Assembly: GCA_009838175.1 (NCBI GenBank)
Contig: VXSB01000013.1
Span: 1 to 64,000, forward strand
Direction of reading: 5' to 3'
From: Chloroflexota bacterium
Lineage (GTDB): Bacteria; Chloroflexota; Dehalococcoidia; Lucifugimonadales; Lucifugimonadaceae
DNA: 64,000 bases
Below the pieces are notes generated by a model, which saw nothing but the letters and a program-made list of their open reading frames with translations, did not search any database and was not told the origin of the DNA. The position numbers were made by a program, and so were the translations under genes. Shown here one piece after another: positions 50,274 through 59,574 of this stretch (position 1 is its first letter; every line of letters begins with the position of its first letter).

Positions 50274-51074
50274 ATGGTCGTAAGCACGGAAAGCGCGCCT
50301 ATAGTAGCGGAAAACGTCTACGTTAGGCTGGGTGACACCCAAGCTCTCGACGCAGTTTCGTTCGAAGCCAAACCCGGCGAGATCGTAGGCCTCATCGGCC
50401 CCAACGGAGCTGGTAAGAGCACCTTGTTGCGGGTACTCGCAGGATTGACACGCCCCGACCAAGGATCAGTCAAATTAGGCGAAACGCAGCTGCTAGGGAT
50501 GAACGCCGGAGAACGCGCCCGCCGCATTGCCTACATGCCACAGCATGACGCCAATCATGCATTCACCGCGCTCGAAACGGTGCTCATGGGAAGGTATCCA
50601 CATCTCGGCAGGTTCGAACTGGAGGGAAGGCGCGACCGCAAGATGGCGCGCACAGCGATGGAACGAACCGACACTGTCAGGTTCGAAAACCGCCAGCTGG
50701 ATCGACTTTCTGGCGGTGAAAGGCAGCGGGTAGTTCTCGCTCGATCCCTTGTGCAACGAGCCAGCGTGATACTGCTTGATGAACCCTCCTCAAGCCTCGA
50801 TCTGCGATACCGACTATCGATCATGGAAACACTCAAACAAGAGATTGAGCTTCGCCAAGTCGCAGTAGTAGTCGCGTTGCACGATGTGTTCCTCGCTGGC
50901 CGATATTGCGACAGACTGGCATTGATGTCGGAAGGCATCATCGATACGATCGGCGAGCCTGCTGATGTGTTGACCACTGACAACCTGCGGCGTGTGTTCG
51001 GCGTCGAAACCACCGTGCAACGAGACCCTGAAACCGGCAGTCCGCAGGTTTGGCTCGTCGGACCAACCTCATGA
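50274..51074 (+). CDS. btuD: ABC ATPase of the cobalamin uptake system
   Basis: This 266-residue ATPase of the FepC/BtuD type has Walker A GPNGAGKST, Q-loop YMPQHDA, signature DRLSGGERQRV, Walker B ILLDEPSSSLD and switch VALHDVFLAGRYCDR. It starts four bases after the binding-protein stop, completing a btuC-F-D set. The C-terminal 30 residues (GVETTVQRDPETGSPQVW) are as in haem and cobalamin ATPases. Confidence 0.93.
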   Translation: MVVSTESAPIVAENVYVRLGDTQALDAVSFEAKPGEIVGLIGPNGAGKSTLLRVLAGLTRPDQGSVKLGETQLLGMNAGERARRIAYMPQHDANHAFTALETVLMGRYPHLGRFELEGRRDRKMARTAMERTDTVRFENRQLDRLSGGERQRVVLARSLVQRASVILLDEPSSSLDLRYRLSIMETLKQEIELRQVAVVVALHDVFLAGRYCDRLALMSEGIIDTIGEPADVLTTDNLRRVFGVETTVQRDPETGSPQVWLVGPTS

Positions 51075-51096
51075 TTAGTTGCCGTCGGAGAAGATC

Positions 51097-51672
51097 ATGA
51101 CCGAAACAACGGACCCGACAAAAGAACCCCAATCGGTAAAAGGCCCGAGGATCAAGAAAGGTCTTGTCGTCATCAATACAGGAGACGGTAAGGGCAAAAC
51201 AACGGCCGCTCTAGGAGTTTTGCTCCGCGCTTGGGGACGAAACATGCGAGTAGAAATGTTCCAGTTCCTAAAACACACCGGAGGCATGTTCGGAGAAAAG
51301 AGAGCGGCGGTTAAGCTAGGTATCCCGATAAAGGCAATGGGCGACGGATTTACGTGGCGATCAAAGGACATGGACCGTACACAGGAATTGGCGCGTGAGC
51401 AATGGGAAAACTGCAAAAAAGCCATCCTGTCCGACGAGCACGACGTCATCATCCTCGACGAATTCACCTATCCGCTCCACTACGGATGGATACCAGTACA
51501 GGACGTTGTCGACACGCTGAAAAATAAACCCCACATGCTCCACGTCATCATCACCGGAAGATACGCCCCCGAAGAACTCGTAGAATTCGCCGACCTAGTA
51601 ACCGAAATGCGCGAGATAAAGCACCCCTACCGAGAACAGGGCATAAAGGCGCAGCCAGGATTGGAGTTCTGA
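51097..51672 (+). CDS. cobO: corrinoid adenosyltransferase
   Basis: This is a CobO/BtuR-type ATP:cob(I)alamin adenosyltransferase of about 191 residues, which adds the adenosyl group to the corrinoid cobalt. The P-loop is [15 protein letters not shown]. The family features [27 protein letters not shown] and [22 protein letters not shown] follow. ATG 51097 has GGAGAAG just upstream and is preferred to an in-frame TTG at 51079. As the last gene of the riboswitch operon it converts imported corrinoid to the coenzyme form. Confidence 0.95.
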   Translation: MTETTDPTKEPQSVKGPRIKKGLVVINTGDGKGKTTAALGVLLRAWGRNMRVEMFQFLKHTGGMFGEKRAAVKLGIPIKAMGDGFTWRSKDMDRTQELAREQWENCKKAILSDEHDVIILDEFTYPLHYGWIPVQDVVDTLKNKPHMLHVIITGRYAPEELVEFADLVTEMREIKHPYREQGIKAQPGLEF

Positions 51673-51704
51673 ATCCCTGGTTCTGTGCCTTGGCCTAGTG
51701 TCGA

Positions 51705-51896
51705 TCACTTCTCGATTAGAGATTCTTCTGAGCGCTCATCTTGCAGTTCATTCAGGTTCTCGCGTTCCTTCGCCTTTCGGAACGCCTTGCGATCGCGCAT
51801 AGCGTCCCAATGAGCCTTGGCGAAGGCCGCCGCGGTTGCGAACACACTGCTTCCACCAGTTACAGCGAACATCTCGGCGGACAATCGACACATCAC
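51705..51896 (-). CDS. small hypothetical protein, coupled to ABC permease
   Basis: This 63-residue protein has a mildly hydrophobic first half (GGSSVFATAAAFAKAHW) and a highly charged helical tail (RKAKERENLNELQDERSEE). It starts seven bases after the permease stop, with GGTGAGG as a ribosome binding site overlapping that stop, so co-translation with the exporter is plausible. I recognise no family. It could be a small accessory membrane-associated protein or a spurious frame. Confidence 0.45.
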   Translation of the reverse strand: MMCRLSAEMFAVTGGSSVFATAAAFAKAHWDAMRDRKAFRKAKERENLNELQDERSEESLIEK

Positions 51897-51902
51897 AGAT
51901 CC

Positions 51903-52694
51903 TCACCCGCGCAAGTCGCGGCCGTTGAAACGGTAAAGCCCGACGAGAAATGGAACAACGGCAACGCCAATCAACACCAAAGCGTGCCAAGGCGTGATGC
52001 CATTGATGAATGGTTTGTCTCCGATGTAGTAGTGGAGGATGGAAACGTATTTGAGTGAGGAAAGGGAGTCGACGAGAGGCACTAGGATGTGAATGAGATA
52101 TCCGATGGCGGCGATGGCTGCCGGTATTCCAATAGCGATGGATTTACTGCCGGTTGCCGCGCCGATGCTCAGGGCCAGGAATCCAGTAGCGTATGAGACG
52201 AGCAAGAGGCTGAGAGACATCTGGAGGAGCCCGGACAGGGATACGGAGTAGTCCATGATGAGAGCCCCGATGAGGATGCCGACGGCGAGCGCGGCGACCG
52301 GGAGGACGCAGTCGGCGATGAGGGCGAGGCTCTTCTGGAAGTAGACGTGAGTGCGTGTGATCGGGTTTCCGAGGAGCTGGTCAAGAGTGTGAGATTGTTC
52401 CTCTGCGGCAATAGCACCCATGCCTCGGTTGATGGAAAAGGCGAACATGATGACTAGGGAGATGGCGCTGTATGGGTCAGCGGTTAAAAAGCCCTCGGGC
52501 GTCGCGAACTCCGCAGCGCTACCGATAAAGGCTTGGATGAACTCAGGAAGATCTTCGATCATGCCAGCGAAACTGGCTGCCACGTCGGGGAATAGGAGTG
52601 CGAGTAAGGCGCCGATAGCGAGTTGTCCGGCGGAGAACAGGAGGGTAGAGCGTTGACCATCGCGAATGGTTTTTAGGAAGATGTTGGAATACAC
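51903..52694 (-). CDS. ABC-2 type permease (single-unit)
   Basis: This 263-residue membrane protein has about six spans, EEQSHTLDQLLGNPITRTHVYFQ after the second span, and the terminal signature FNGRDLRG. It matches either half of the duplicated permease at 37596, but as a single unit that would need to dimerise. It starts three bases after its ATPase. Substrate unknown; probable drug or lipid export. Confidence 0.9.
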   Translation of the reverse strand: MYSNIFLKTIRDGQRSTLLFSAGQLAIGALLALLFPDVAASFAGMIEDLPEFIQAFIGSAAEFATPEGFLTADPYSAISLVIMFAFSINRGMGAIAAEEQSHTLDQLLGNPITRTHVYFQKSLALIADCVLPVAALAVGILIGALIMDYSVSLSGLLQMSLSLLLVSYATGFLALSIGAATGSKSIAIGIPAAIAAIGYLIHILVPLVDSLSSLKYVSILHYYIGDKPFINGITPWHALVLIGVAVVPFLVGLYRFNGRDLRG

Positions 52695-52697
52695 GAT

Positions 52698-53615
52698 TTA
52701 AGCTTCGGGTTCTTCGCCAGAGTAATACTTTAGGAAAGCGTCTTCTAGGGAGGCGTGTTGGCTTTCGAAGGTTTGGATAGGGTGTTTGGCTGCGGTTTTG
52801 ATTAGGGAGTCCATAGAGCCTTCACCGCTTATTGAGAGGTTGTAGGTTCGGTCGTCGGTTTTGTCAGTGACAGCGATGCCGGGCAGGTTGTTGAAGGTAT
52901 TGGATGGGACGGGTTGGGTGAAAGTGATTTTGGCGGTCCAAAGGCTTAGTTCGGTTAGGTGAGAGACGGTGTCGATAGTGACGAGTTTGCCTTCCCGGAT
53001 GATGCCTACGCGGTCGCATGTAGCTTCAACCTCGGACATGAGATGGGAGGACATGAAGATGGTTTTGCCTTGCGCCTTTTCCTCATGGATCATTTTTTGG
53101 AACTCGTATTGGAGGAGCGGGTCTAGTCCTGCCGTCGGTTCGTCCAGGATCAGCAGATCGGGGTCGTTCATGAAGGCTTGAACCAGCCCTATTTTCTGTT
53201 TGTTGCCCTTAGAGAGTTGGCCTATTTTGCGGGAGATATCGAGCTTGTAGCGTTCGCACAGAGCACCGAGTTTGACGGGACCGGCACCACGTAGATGGGT
53301 GAAGTATTCGGTAACAGTGGCACCGGTCATGTGATCGTAGGTGACGAAGTCGCCGGGAAGATAGCCGACACGGCGACGGATGTCAGTGCCGTCGGATCGA
53401 GGGGATAGACCGAAGACAGCGGCTTTGCCAGAGGTTGGCCGGATGAAGTCGAGAATGAGACGGATGGTAGTGGTTTTCCCGGCGCCGTTGGGTCCCAAGA
53501 GTCCGAAGACCTCTCCTTCGGTCACTTCGAGGGAGAGGTCTTGGATACCGACTATTTCGCCGTAATGCTTGGTAAGGTTTTCCAGCTTGATTACTGGATT
53601 GCCATTGCTTTGCAT
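52698..53615 (-). CDS. ABC transporter ATP-binding protein (ABC-2 exporter type)
   Basis: This 305-residue protein is a paralogue of the ATPase at 39254. It has Walker A GPNGAGKTT, signature LSKGNKQKIGL, Walker B LLILDEPTAGLD and switch FMSSHLMSEVE, with the same C-terminal extension ending ASLEDAFLKYYSGEE. With the permease directly downstream it makes a second exporter of the same family. Confidence 0.93.
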   Translation of the reverse strand: MQSNGNPVIKLENLTKHYGEIVGIQDLSLEVTEGEVFGLLGPNGAGKTTTIRLILDFIRPTSGKAAVFGLSPRSDGTDIRRRVGYLPGDFVTYDHMTGATVTEYFTHLRGAGPVKLGALCERYKLDISRKIGQLSKGNKQKIGLVQAFMNDPDLLILDEPTAGLDPLLQYEFQKMIHEEKAQGKTIFMSSHLMSEVEATCDRVGIIREGKLVTIDTVSHLTELSLWTAKITFTQPVPSNTFNNLPGIAVTDKTDDRTYNLSISGEGSMDSLIKTAAKHPIQTFESQHASLEDAFLKYYSGEEPEA

Positions 53616-53645
53616 TACAAGAATCAGTCTTGTTATGAACTCGGA

Positions 53646-54875
53646 CTATCCGCCCACTTCGAGCATGCGCTCAAGAGCGACTAACGCGTCGCGTTTCGTC
53701 TCAGCATCCACTTGCACGACGTTAATTCCGACTCCCGCCATAATGCCTTCGAGCACCCAAAGGACGTAAGCCGGATGAATGCGATACATGGTGGCACAGG
53801 GACAGACGACCGGATCGAGGCAGAATATCCGCTTGTCTGGGTTCTCGTCACGAAGACGATTGACCATGTTGATCTCGGTGCCGATCGCCCATGACGTACC
53901 AGCCGGAGCGCCCTCAACGGTTTTGCGAATGAACTCAGTCGAACCGTTGCAGTCGGCGGCATCTACCACTTCGCGAACGCATTCGGGATGCACCACGACA
54001 TTGACATCAGGATCTTTTCGCCGTGCTTCTTCGATCTGCTTGACGGTGAAGCGTGTGTGAACTGAGCAGTGGCCTTGCCAGAGTATGACTTTCGCGTTCT
54101 GGATATCGGATTCGGACAAACCACCCATCGGTTTGAAAGGATTCCAGACCACCATTTCCTCAGCCGGGATGCCCTTTGCGAGACCGGTGTTGCGTCCAAG
54201 ATGCTGGTCAGGCAGGAAGAAAATGCGCTTACCGCGCTCCAGCGCCCAATCGTATGCTGCATCAGCGTTAGAAGAAGTACAGACCAGACCGCCGTTGCGA
54301 CCACAAAGCGCCTTGATCGCCGCCGTGGAGTTCATGTACGTGATAGGGATGATCTCCGCTTGGCCGTTTTCGCCTTCACCGAGTACGTCTATCAGATCGT
54401 CCCAAGCATCCTCCACATCATCAGATGCTGCCATGTCCGCCATCGAGCATCCAGCAGCCATATTCGGCAGGATAACGTGCTGATCGTCGTCCGAGAGCAG
54501 GTCCGCAGTTTCAGCCATGAAATGCACACCGCAGAAGATGATCCACTTCGCCTCTTTGGTCTCAGCGGCATGCTTCGAAAGCAGATAGGAGTCGCCACGG
54601 AAATCCGCGAATTGGATCACGTCTTCCCGCTGGTAGTGGTGTCCAAGCACTACGGCTTTGGTGCCGATCTCCTTGCGCGCATATTTGATACCAGCTTCGA
54701 CCTGATCCGGGGTCAACTTGAGGTAGCGAGTCGGCACCTTCTGCCAGCGAACGCCTGACTGAAACTCTTCTTCAAGCGTCTTGGTTCGTAGATTCCCTTC
54801 GACTTGACAGAACGCCGACTGCTCAAGTTCGGTGATCGGTATGATGGTCTTTTCGGTAGTGTTAATGGAGATCAT
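53646..54875 (-). CDS. nadA: quinolinate synthase A
   Basis: This protein of about 409 residues condenses iminoaspartate with dihydroxyacetone phosphate in NAD biosynthesis. LGHHYQREDVIQFADFRGDS and FCGVHFMAETADLL are family-typical. The three Fe-S cluster cysteines are in AAGCSMADM, HPECVREV and PVVCPCATMY. The start at ATG 54875 has AAGGAGG five bases upstream, preferable to the in-frame 54896. Length corresponds to the long NadA type. No nadB or nadC is beside it in the window. Confidence 0.95.
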   Translation of the reverse strand: MISINTTEKTIIPITELEQSAFCQVEGNLRTKTLEEEFQSGVRWQKVPTRYLKLTPDQVEAGIKYARKEIGTKAVVLGHHYQREDVIQFADFRGDSYLLSKHAAETKEAKWIIFCGVHFMAETADLLSDDDQHVILPNMAAGCSMADMAASDDVEDAWDDLIDVLGEGENGQAEIIPITYMNSTAAIKALCGRNGGLVCTSSNADAAYDWALERGKRIFFLPDQHLGRNTGLAKGIPAEEMVVWNPFKPMGGLSESDIQNAKVILWQGHCSVHTRFTVKQIEEARRKDPDVNVVVHPECVREVVDAADCNGSTEFIRKTVEGAPAGTSWAIGTEINMVNRLRDENPDKRIFCLDPVVCPCATMYRIHPAYVLWVLEGIMAGVGINVVQVDAETKRDALVALERMLEVGG

Positions 54876-54901
54876 GTCGCCTCCTTGAGATTTCAACCGG
54901 A

Positions 54902-56206
54902 TTAGTCGAGCGGTTGACCGACCAACGAGAATGCTGTCGATTCGGTGATCTCAACCGTTATCGTCTCTCCGACTCTGACGTTGCAGTCGGAGTGATCATC
55001 GCCATCGATGTAGACGATTTTGTCGTTGCGGTTTCTGCCGAACATCCGTCCCCGCTTTCGACCTTCCAAAAGGATGTCGCTGAAACTACCCACCAAACCA
55101 GCGTGCTTCTCCGTTTGGATAGCACATTGTACAGCGTCGAGTCGCTGATGTCGCCGCTTTTTCTCGCTTTGGGATACAGTGTCCGGGAATTTCCGTGAAG
55201 CAACCGTGCCCGGACGTTCGCTATATGCTGCAGAGTGCACTTTTTCGAAACCGACGCGTTCAACGATCTCGAGAGTGTTTTCGAACTGTTCCTCGTCTTC
55301 GCCAGGGAAACCAACTATCACGTCGGTAGTCAACGCGACATCGTCGCCCAGAATGTCTCGGATCTCGTCGATCTTTTCGAGATACTGGCCGCGCGTATAA
55401 CCGCGTCGCATGTTGGCGAGCACTACGTCGTCTCCGGCTTGGAATGGCAGGTTGACCGTCTCGCAAACCTTAGGCAGATCGGCGATCGATTGGATGATCC
55501 GCGTCGACATATCGTTCGGATGCGACGTGAGAAAACGTATCCGTTCAATGCCATCAACCTCTTGGATCGCTTCGAGCAGGTCAGCAAGGTCTTTGCGGTG
55601 GTCAAGATCGTGACCGTACGAGTCGACGTTCTGACCCAGGAGCGTGATCTCTTTGACCCCGCGTTGCACCAACATCTTGGCCTCATCGACCAACTCATCT
55701 AACAGTCGACTTGTCTCGCGTCCACGGCGGTACGGAATGATGCAGAACGTGCAGAACTTATCGCAGCCGTGAGTGATCGGCACGAATGTCGCTACTTTGG
55801 GATCGTTCGGAACAAGGTTCGCCAAACAACCATCGAGGTCACCATCCTCGATGCCATGCTTGAACGCGACGGATTCCAATATCGGGTTGAAGTCTTGCGG
55901 GCGAGCCCAGAGATCGACCTGCGGGAACCGGCGCCGAAGATCGGCGTCATTGGGGCCAACCATGCATCCCATCACTACAATCATGCGATCAGGATTCGCG
56001 TCCTTCACCTTCTTCAGTTTGCCGAGCATCCCCGTGGCAGTATCCTCCGCCGATTGGCGAACTACGCACGTGTTCAGTACAACTACATCCGCGTCTTCGG
56101 GAGTATCGCAACTGCCCAAACCCAAGCCAGTCATACCCGCACCCAACCGCTCCGAGTCGGACATATTCATTTGACAACCGACTGTCCAGACGTGGTAGGA
56201 GGGCAT
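54902..56206 (-). CDS. miaB: tRNA-2-methylthio-N6-dimethylallyladenosine synthase
   Basis: This 434-residue radical-SAM methylthiotransferase modifies A37 of tRNAs. The N-terminal UPF0004 domain carries Cys11, Cys47 and Cys81 for the second Fe-S cluster. The radical-SAM motif is Cys148-x3-Cys152-x2-Cys155 in HGCDKFCTFCIIPY. The C-terminal TRAM domain ends VGETITVEITESTAFSLVG. The combination and length fit MiaB rather than RimO or MtaB. It lies 26 bases upstream of nadA on the same strand. Confidence 0.93.
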   Translation of the reverse strand: MPSYHVWTVGCQMNMSDSERLGAGMTGLGLGSCDTPEDADVVVLNTCVVRQSAEDTATGMLGKLKKVKDANPDRMIVVMGCMVGPNDADLRRRFPQVDLWARPQDFNPILESVAFKHGIEDGDLDGCLANLVPNDPKVATFVPITHGCDKFCTFCIIPYRRGRETSRLLDELVDEAKMLVQRGVKEITLLGQNVDSYGHDLDHRKDLADLLEAIQEVDGIERIRFLTSHPNDMSTRIIQSIADLPKVCETVNLPFQAGDDVVLANMRRGYTRGQYLEKIDEIRDILGDDVALTTDVIVGFPGEDEEQFENTLEIVERVGFEKVHSAAYSERPGTVASRKFPDTVSQSEKKRRHQRLDAVQCAIQTEKHAGLVGSFSDILLEGRKRGRMFGRNRNDKIVYIDGDDHSDCNVRVGETITVEITESTAFSLVGQPLD

Positions 56207-56301
56207 TGTAAGGTCTATTGGGAACTATGCTGACGCTTCACGATTGCTTGTAAATTCAATTTTACGCGACTGATCGGTTTAGAAATCCGCGATTCGGGAC
56301 A

Positions 56302-58518
56302 TCATCCAGAGGTCGCACGCTCGAACGAATTCAGCCATACGTCGGCGATAGTTGCAAGCGGAAGATTGACTACATTAGCGACCCGAACGTAGTCACCGCC
56401 TACAGTTCCAACTTGGGTTGCTGACACTTTTGCCTCCGACGCGATCCGCAGAACAGCGTCAACATCGTCGTCGTCGCAGGTTGCGACTATGCGCGATTGG
56501 CTTTCGCCGAACAGCGCGGACAGCCAGTCGGTAACTGGATCATCGTGCTGGATGGTCACGCCTATGTTCCCTTGTACAGCCGATTCAACTACCGCGACCG
56601 CCAATCCGCCGTGAGAAACATCGTGTGCGGACTTGAGCAAATCACCCCCAATCAGCGAACGACACAATGTCTGAACTTTGGTTTCAAGATCGAGATCGAG
56701 TTTGGGTTGACCCGCAATCGTGCCGTGAAAAACCGCCAAAGCCTCGCTGCCCGCTAGGCCATCGAATGTGTCCCACGGGGTGTCAGTGCCAATGACGATC
56801 ACCGCGTCGCCATCGTCTTGGAACGCTGATCGAGCGTGACGTTCGACATTTTCCAGCACCCCCAACGCGCCGATTATCGGTGTGGGCTGAACTGCCGATC
56901 CAGCCGACTCGTTGTACAGACTCGCATTACCACTCACTACAGGAATGCCAAAGGCCGAAGCCGCCTCCGATATGCCGGCGATCGCTTCCTGAAGTTGGTA
57001 CTGGATATCGGGAGTTTCAGGATTGCCGAAATTCAATCCGTCAGTGAGAGCCACCGGCTCCGCACCGACGCAAGCCAAATTCCGACAAGTCTCCGCTACC
57101 GCGATCGCAGACCCGACACGCGGGTTCAGGTAGACGAGCCTTCCATTCCCATCAGTCGAAACGCCAAGCGCGCGCTGCGTTCCTTGGATGCGTAGCAGGG
57201 CGGCGTCGCCACCCGGAGCGATGACCGTGTTGTTCTGTACCTGATGGTCGTACTGTCGCCAAACCGTGTGCTTCGATGCGATATTCGGCGATGCGAGCAG
57301 CTTCAGAAGTGCTTCGTTCGGCGTGATTTCCAGATCCGGCAGACCCACCAGATCAAACGACTGCAACTCAGCGAGCCAATCCGGCTTGGGCGAGTTGAAC
57401 TGATACTCCGGGGCATCGGTCAGCGTAACCACGGGCGTCGACGATGCTTGCCACGCGCCCTCGGAAACCACGACTTGATTGTCCGCTTCAAACGTTCCGA
57501 TGATCGCCGCGTCGATGTCCCATTTCTCAAAAAGATCGAAAAGCCGCTCTTCGGCACCGGGTTTGACAGCCAGCAGCATCCGTTCCTGCGATTCGGAGAG
57601 CATCACTTCGTACGGCGACATCTCGTTCTCGCGGCGCGGCACTTTGGCAACATCGATGTTGATTCCAAGTTCACTTCTTTCTGCCATCTCGACTGCGGCA
57701 CTAGTAATCCCCGCGGCTCCGCAATCCTGCATTCCGACAACGCCAGGTAGCTCAATGGCTTCAAGACACGCTTCGATGAGAACCTTTTCGAGGAAGGGGT
57801 TACCGACTTGGACTGTTGATCGGAGTTCAGCTTGCTCTTCGAAGGTTCGTGAGGCGAGCCCGGATGCGCCATGGATGCCGTCGCGTCCGGTCTTCGCGCC
57901 AACCAACACCAGCAGATCACCTGGCGCGTCGGCTCGCGCACTCATCACTTTTCCACCCTCGATAATCCCCACGCACATGGCGTTGACGAGCGGGTTGCCT
58001 GCGTACGAGGCGTCGAATACGACTTCACCCCCGACGTTCGGCACACCGATACAGTTGCCGTAACCCGAAATCCCGGAAACCACACCGCTCAACAAATATC
58101 GCTGACGTTCATCCGTTGGGGGACCGAATCGCAATGAGTTCATCAGCGCCATTGGTCGCGCACCCATCGCTAGGATGTCGCGCACTATGCCGCCCACACC
58201 GGTAGCCGCGCCTTCGTATGGTTCGACTGCCGACGGATGGTTATGCGATTCGATCTTGAAGGCAACGGCGTATCCGTCGCCGATATCAACTACGCCCGCA
58301 TTTTCGGCACCGGGGGCGACTAGAAGCCGATCAGACGTGTTGGGGAGGGTTCGGAGCAGCGCCTTGGTGTGCTTGTACCCACAGTGCTCGCTCCACAACG
58401 CTCCAAACAGCCCGATCTCAAGCTCATTCGGCTCGCGCCCCAGTCGGTCTATGATCGCCTCATATTCGGCACGAGAAAGGGCAACTTCGTCGAGTAGTTC
58501 TTGGGCAATAGGTGCCAC
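56302..58518 (-). CDS. purL: phosphoribosylformylglycinamidine synthase subunit II
   Basis: This 738-residue small-type PurL is the ATP-dependent amidotransferase core of purine step 4. The active-site stretch IESHNHPSAVEPYEGAATG and the VGGIVRDILAMGARP motif are intact, and SHDVSHGGLAVAVVES is the second AIRS-domain hallmark. Small PurL works with PurQ and PurS. PurQ is directly upstream (five bases apart), but no purS-like frame is seen next to them, so it may be elsewhere or not needed in this lineage. Confidence 0.96.
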   Translation of the reverse strand: MAPIAQELLDEVALSRAEYEAIIDRLGREPNELEIGLFGALWSEHCGYKHTKALLRTLPNTSDRLLVAPGAENAGVVDIGDGYAVAFKIESHNHPSAVEPYEGAATGVGGIVRDILAMGARPMALMNSLRFGPPTDERQRYLLSGVVSGISGYGNCIGVPNVGGEVVFDASYAGNPLVNAMCVGIIEGGKVMSARADAPGDLLVLVGAKTGRDGIHGASGLASRTFEEQAELRSTVQVGNPFLEKVLIEACLEAIELPGVVGMQDCGAAGITSAAVEMAERSELGINIDVAKVPRRENEMSPYEVMLSESQERMLLAVKPGAEERLFDLFEKWDIDAAIIGTFEADNQVVVSEGAWQASSTPVVTLTDAPEYQFNSPKPDWLAELQSFDLVGLPDLEITPNEALLKLLASPNIASKHTVWRQYDHQVQNNTVIAPGGDAALLRIQGTQRALGVSTDGNGRLVYLNPRVGSAIAVAETCRNLACVGAEPVALTDGLNFGNPETPDIQYQLQEAIAGISEAASAFGIPVVSGNASLYNESAGSAVQPTPIIGALGVLENVERHARSAFQDDGDAVIVIGTDTPWDTFDGLAGSEALAVFHGTIAGQPKLDLDLETKVQTLCRSLIGGDLLKSAHDVSHGGLAVAVVESAVQGNIGVTIQHDDPVTDWLSALFGESQSRIVATCDDDDVDAVLRIASEAKVSATQVGTVGGDYVRVANVVNLPLATIADVWLNSFERATSG

Positions 58519-58523
58519 GACAA

Positions 58524-59222
58524 TTAACCGCCGCCGTCAACCGCAACGACAATCGATTGCCAAAGCGGATTGCCGTCGGAACTTCCGAGCAAGGATTCAC
58601 ACGCCCGTTCGGGGTGCGGCATCATCCCGAGGACGTTGCCGGCTTCATTGGTGATTCCTGCGATGTTGTTAAGTGAACCGTTCGGGTTGGCTTCAGGCGT
58701 CGCTTCATTGTCTTCGTCCACGTATCGAAAAATCACGCGCCCATCAGATTCCAGCATCGCCAACGTCTCATCATCTGCCTGATAGTTGCCCTCGCCATGC
58801 GATATCGGCATTGCAACGACATCACCGTCTGCATACTGAGACGTGAACGGCGTGCGCGAAGATTCGACGCGGAGATTGCCGGGTTCGCAACGGAACTCAA
58901 GGTGGTCGTTCCGAATCAGCGCTCCGGGTAATAATCCGGTTTCGCAGAGAATCTGGAAACCATTGCAGCTACCAAATACGAACCCGCCGTTGTTAGCGAA
59001 ATCCTTGACCGCCGCCATGACAGGGGAGTGCGCGGCGATCGCACCGCAACGGAGGTGGTCGCCGTAAGAGAATCCGCCGGGGAGCAGGATGGCGTCAAAG
59101 TTGTTGAGTGATGTTGCGCGATGCCAAACGTATTCGGCCGGATAGCCGAGGACATCTGCGACGGCGTAGTGCATGTCGCGTTCGGACCACGAGCCCGGGA
59201 ATACGACGATGCCAAACTTCAT
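58524..59222 (-). CDS. purQ: phosphoribosylformylglycinamidine synthase subunit I (glutaminase)
   Basis: This 232-residue class I glutamine amidotransferase supplies ammonia to PurL. The triad residues appear in GSCNGFQ (Cys86) and MMPHPERACE (His and Glu). GGFSYGDHLRCGAIA is characteristic of PurQ. It is followed by purL with five bases between and preceded by rpsU with 71 bases, in which nothing else is seen. Confidence 0.96.
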   Translation of the reverse strand: MKFGIVVFPGSWSERDMHYAVADVLGYPAEYVWHRATSLNNFDAILLPGGFSYGDHLRCGAIAAHSPVMAAVKDFANNGGFVFGSCNGFQILCETGLLPGALIRNDHLEFRCEPGNLRVESSRTPFTSQYADGDVVAMPISHGEGNYQADDETLAMLESDGRVIFRYVDEDNEATPEANPNGSLNNIAGITNEAGNVLGMMPHPERACESLLGSSDGNPLWQSIVVAVDGGG

Positions 59223-59293
59223 ATCACGTATCGCCCCAGAGTTACGCGATCAAGGTTACGCGATTATGCGTGTTGGACTACCCAACTCGAGAA

Positions 59294-59488
59294 CTATCGG
59301 TTCTTCTCGGTCGACTTGCGGCTCTTGCGAACTTTAGCCGCGATCTGCTTCTTTCGAGTTACGCTCGGCGGCTCGAATGCCTTGCGCCGACGCGCCTCGG
59401 AAATGATGCCTTCGTGCTGAACGCTGCGGGTGAATCGACGCAGCATCGCCTCGAAGCTCTCACCCTCTCGATTCTTTACCTCTACCAA
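59294..59488 (-). CDS. rpsU: 30S ribosomal protein bS21
   Basis: This is a basic 64-residue protein with the S21 core EVKNREGESFEAMLRRFTRSV, then ARRRKAFEPPSVTRKKQ and a Lys/Arg-rich tail. The start is set at TTG 59488, giving the normal length; AGGAG is 12 bases upstream, slightly far. A longer frame back to 59575 adds a non-conserved leader overlapping the gltX stop region. Confidence 0.93.
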   Translation of the reverse strand: MVEVKNREGESFEAMLRRFTRSVQHEGIISEARRRKAFEPPSVTRKKQIAAKVRKSRKSTEKNR

Positions 59489-59574
59489 CTGAAATCGTTT
59501 CTCCTGTGGTCGCAACCCGTTCTGATCCGTGGAAAGCGGGTTTTCATTACCGTTTCGATGGTAACACCTGAACA

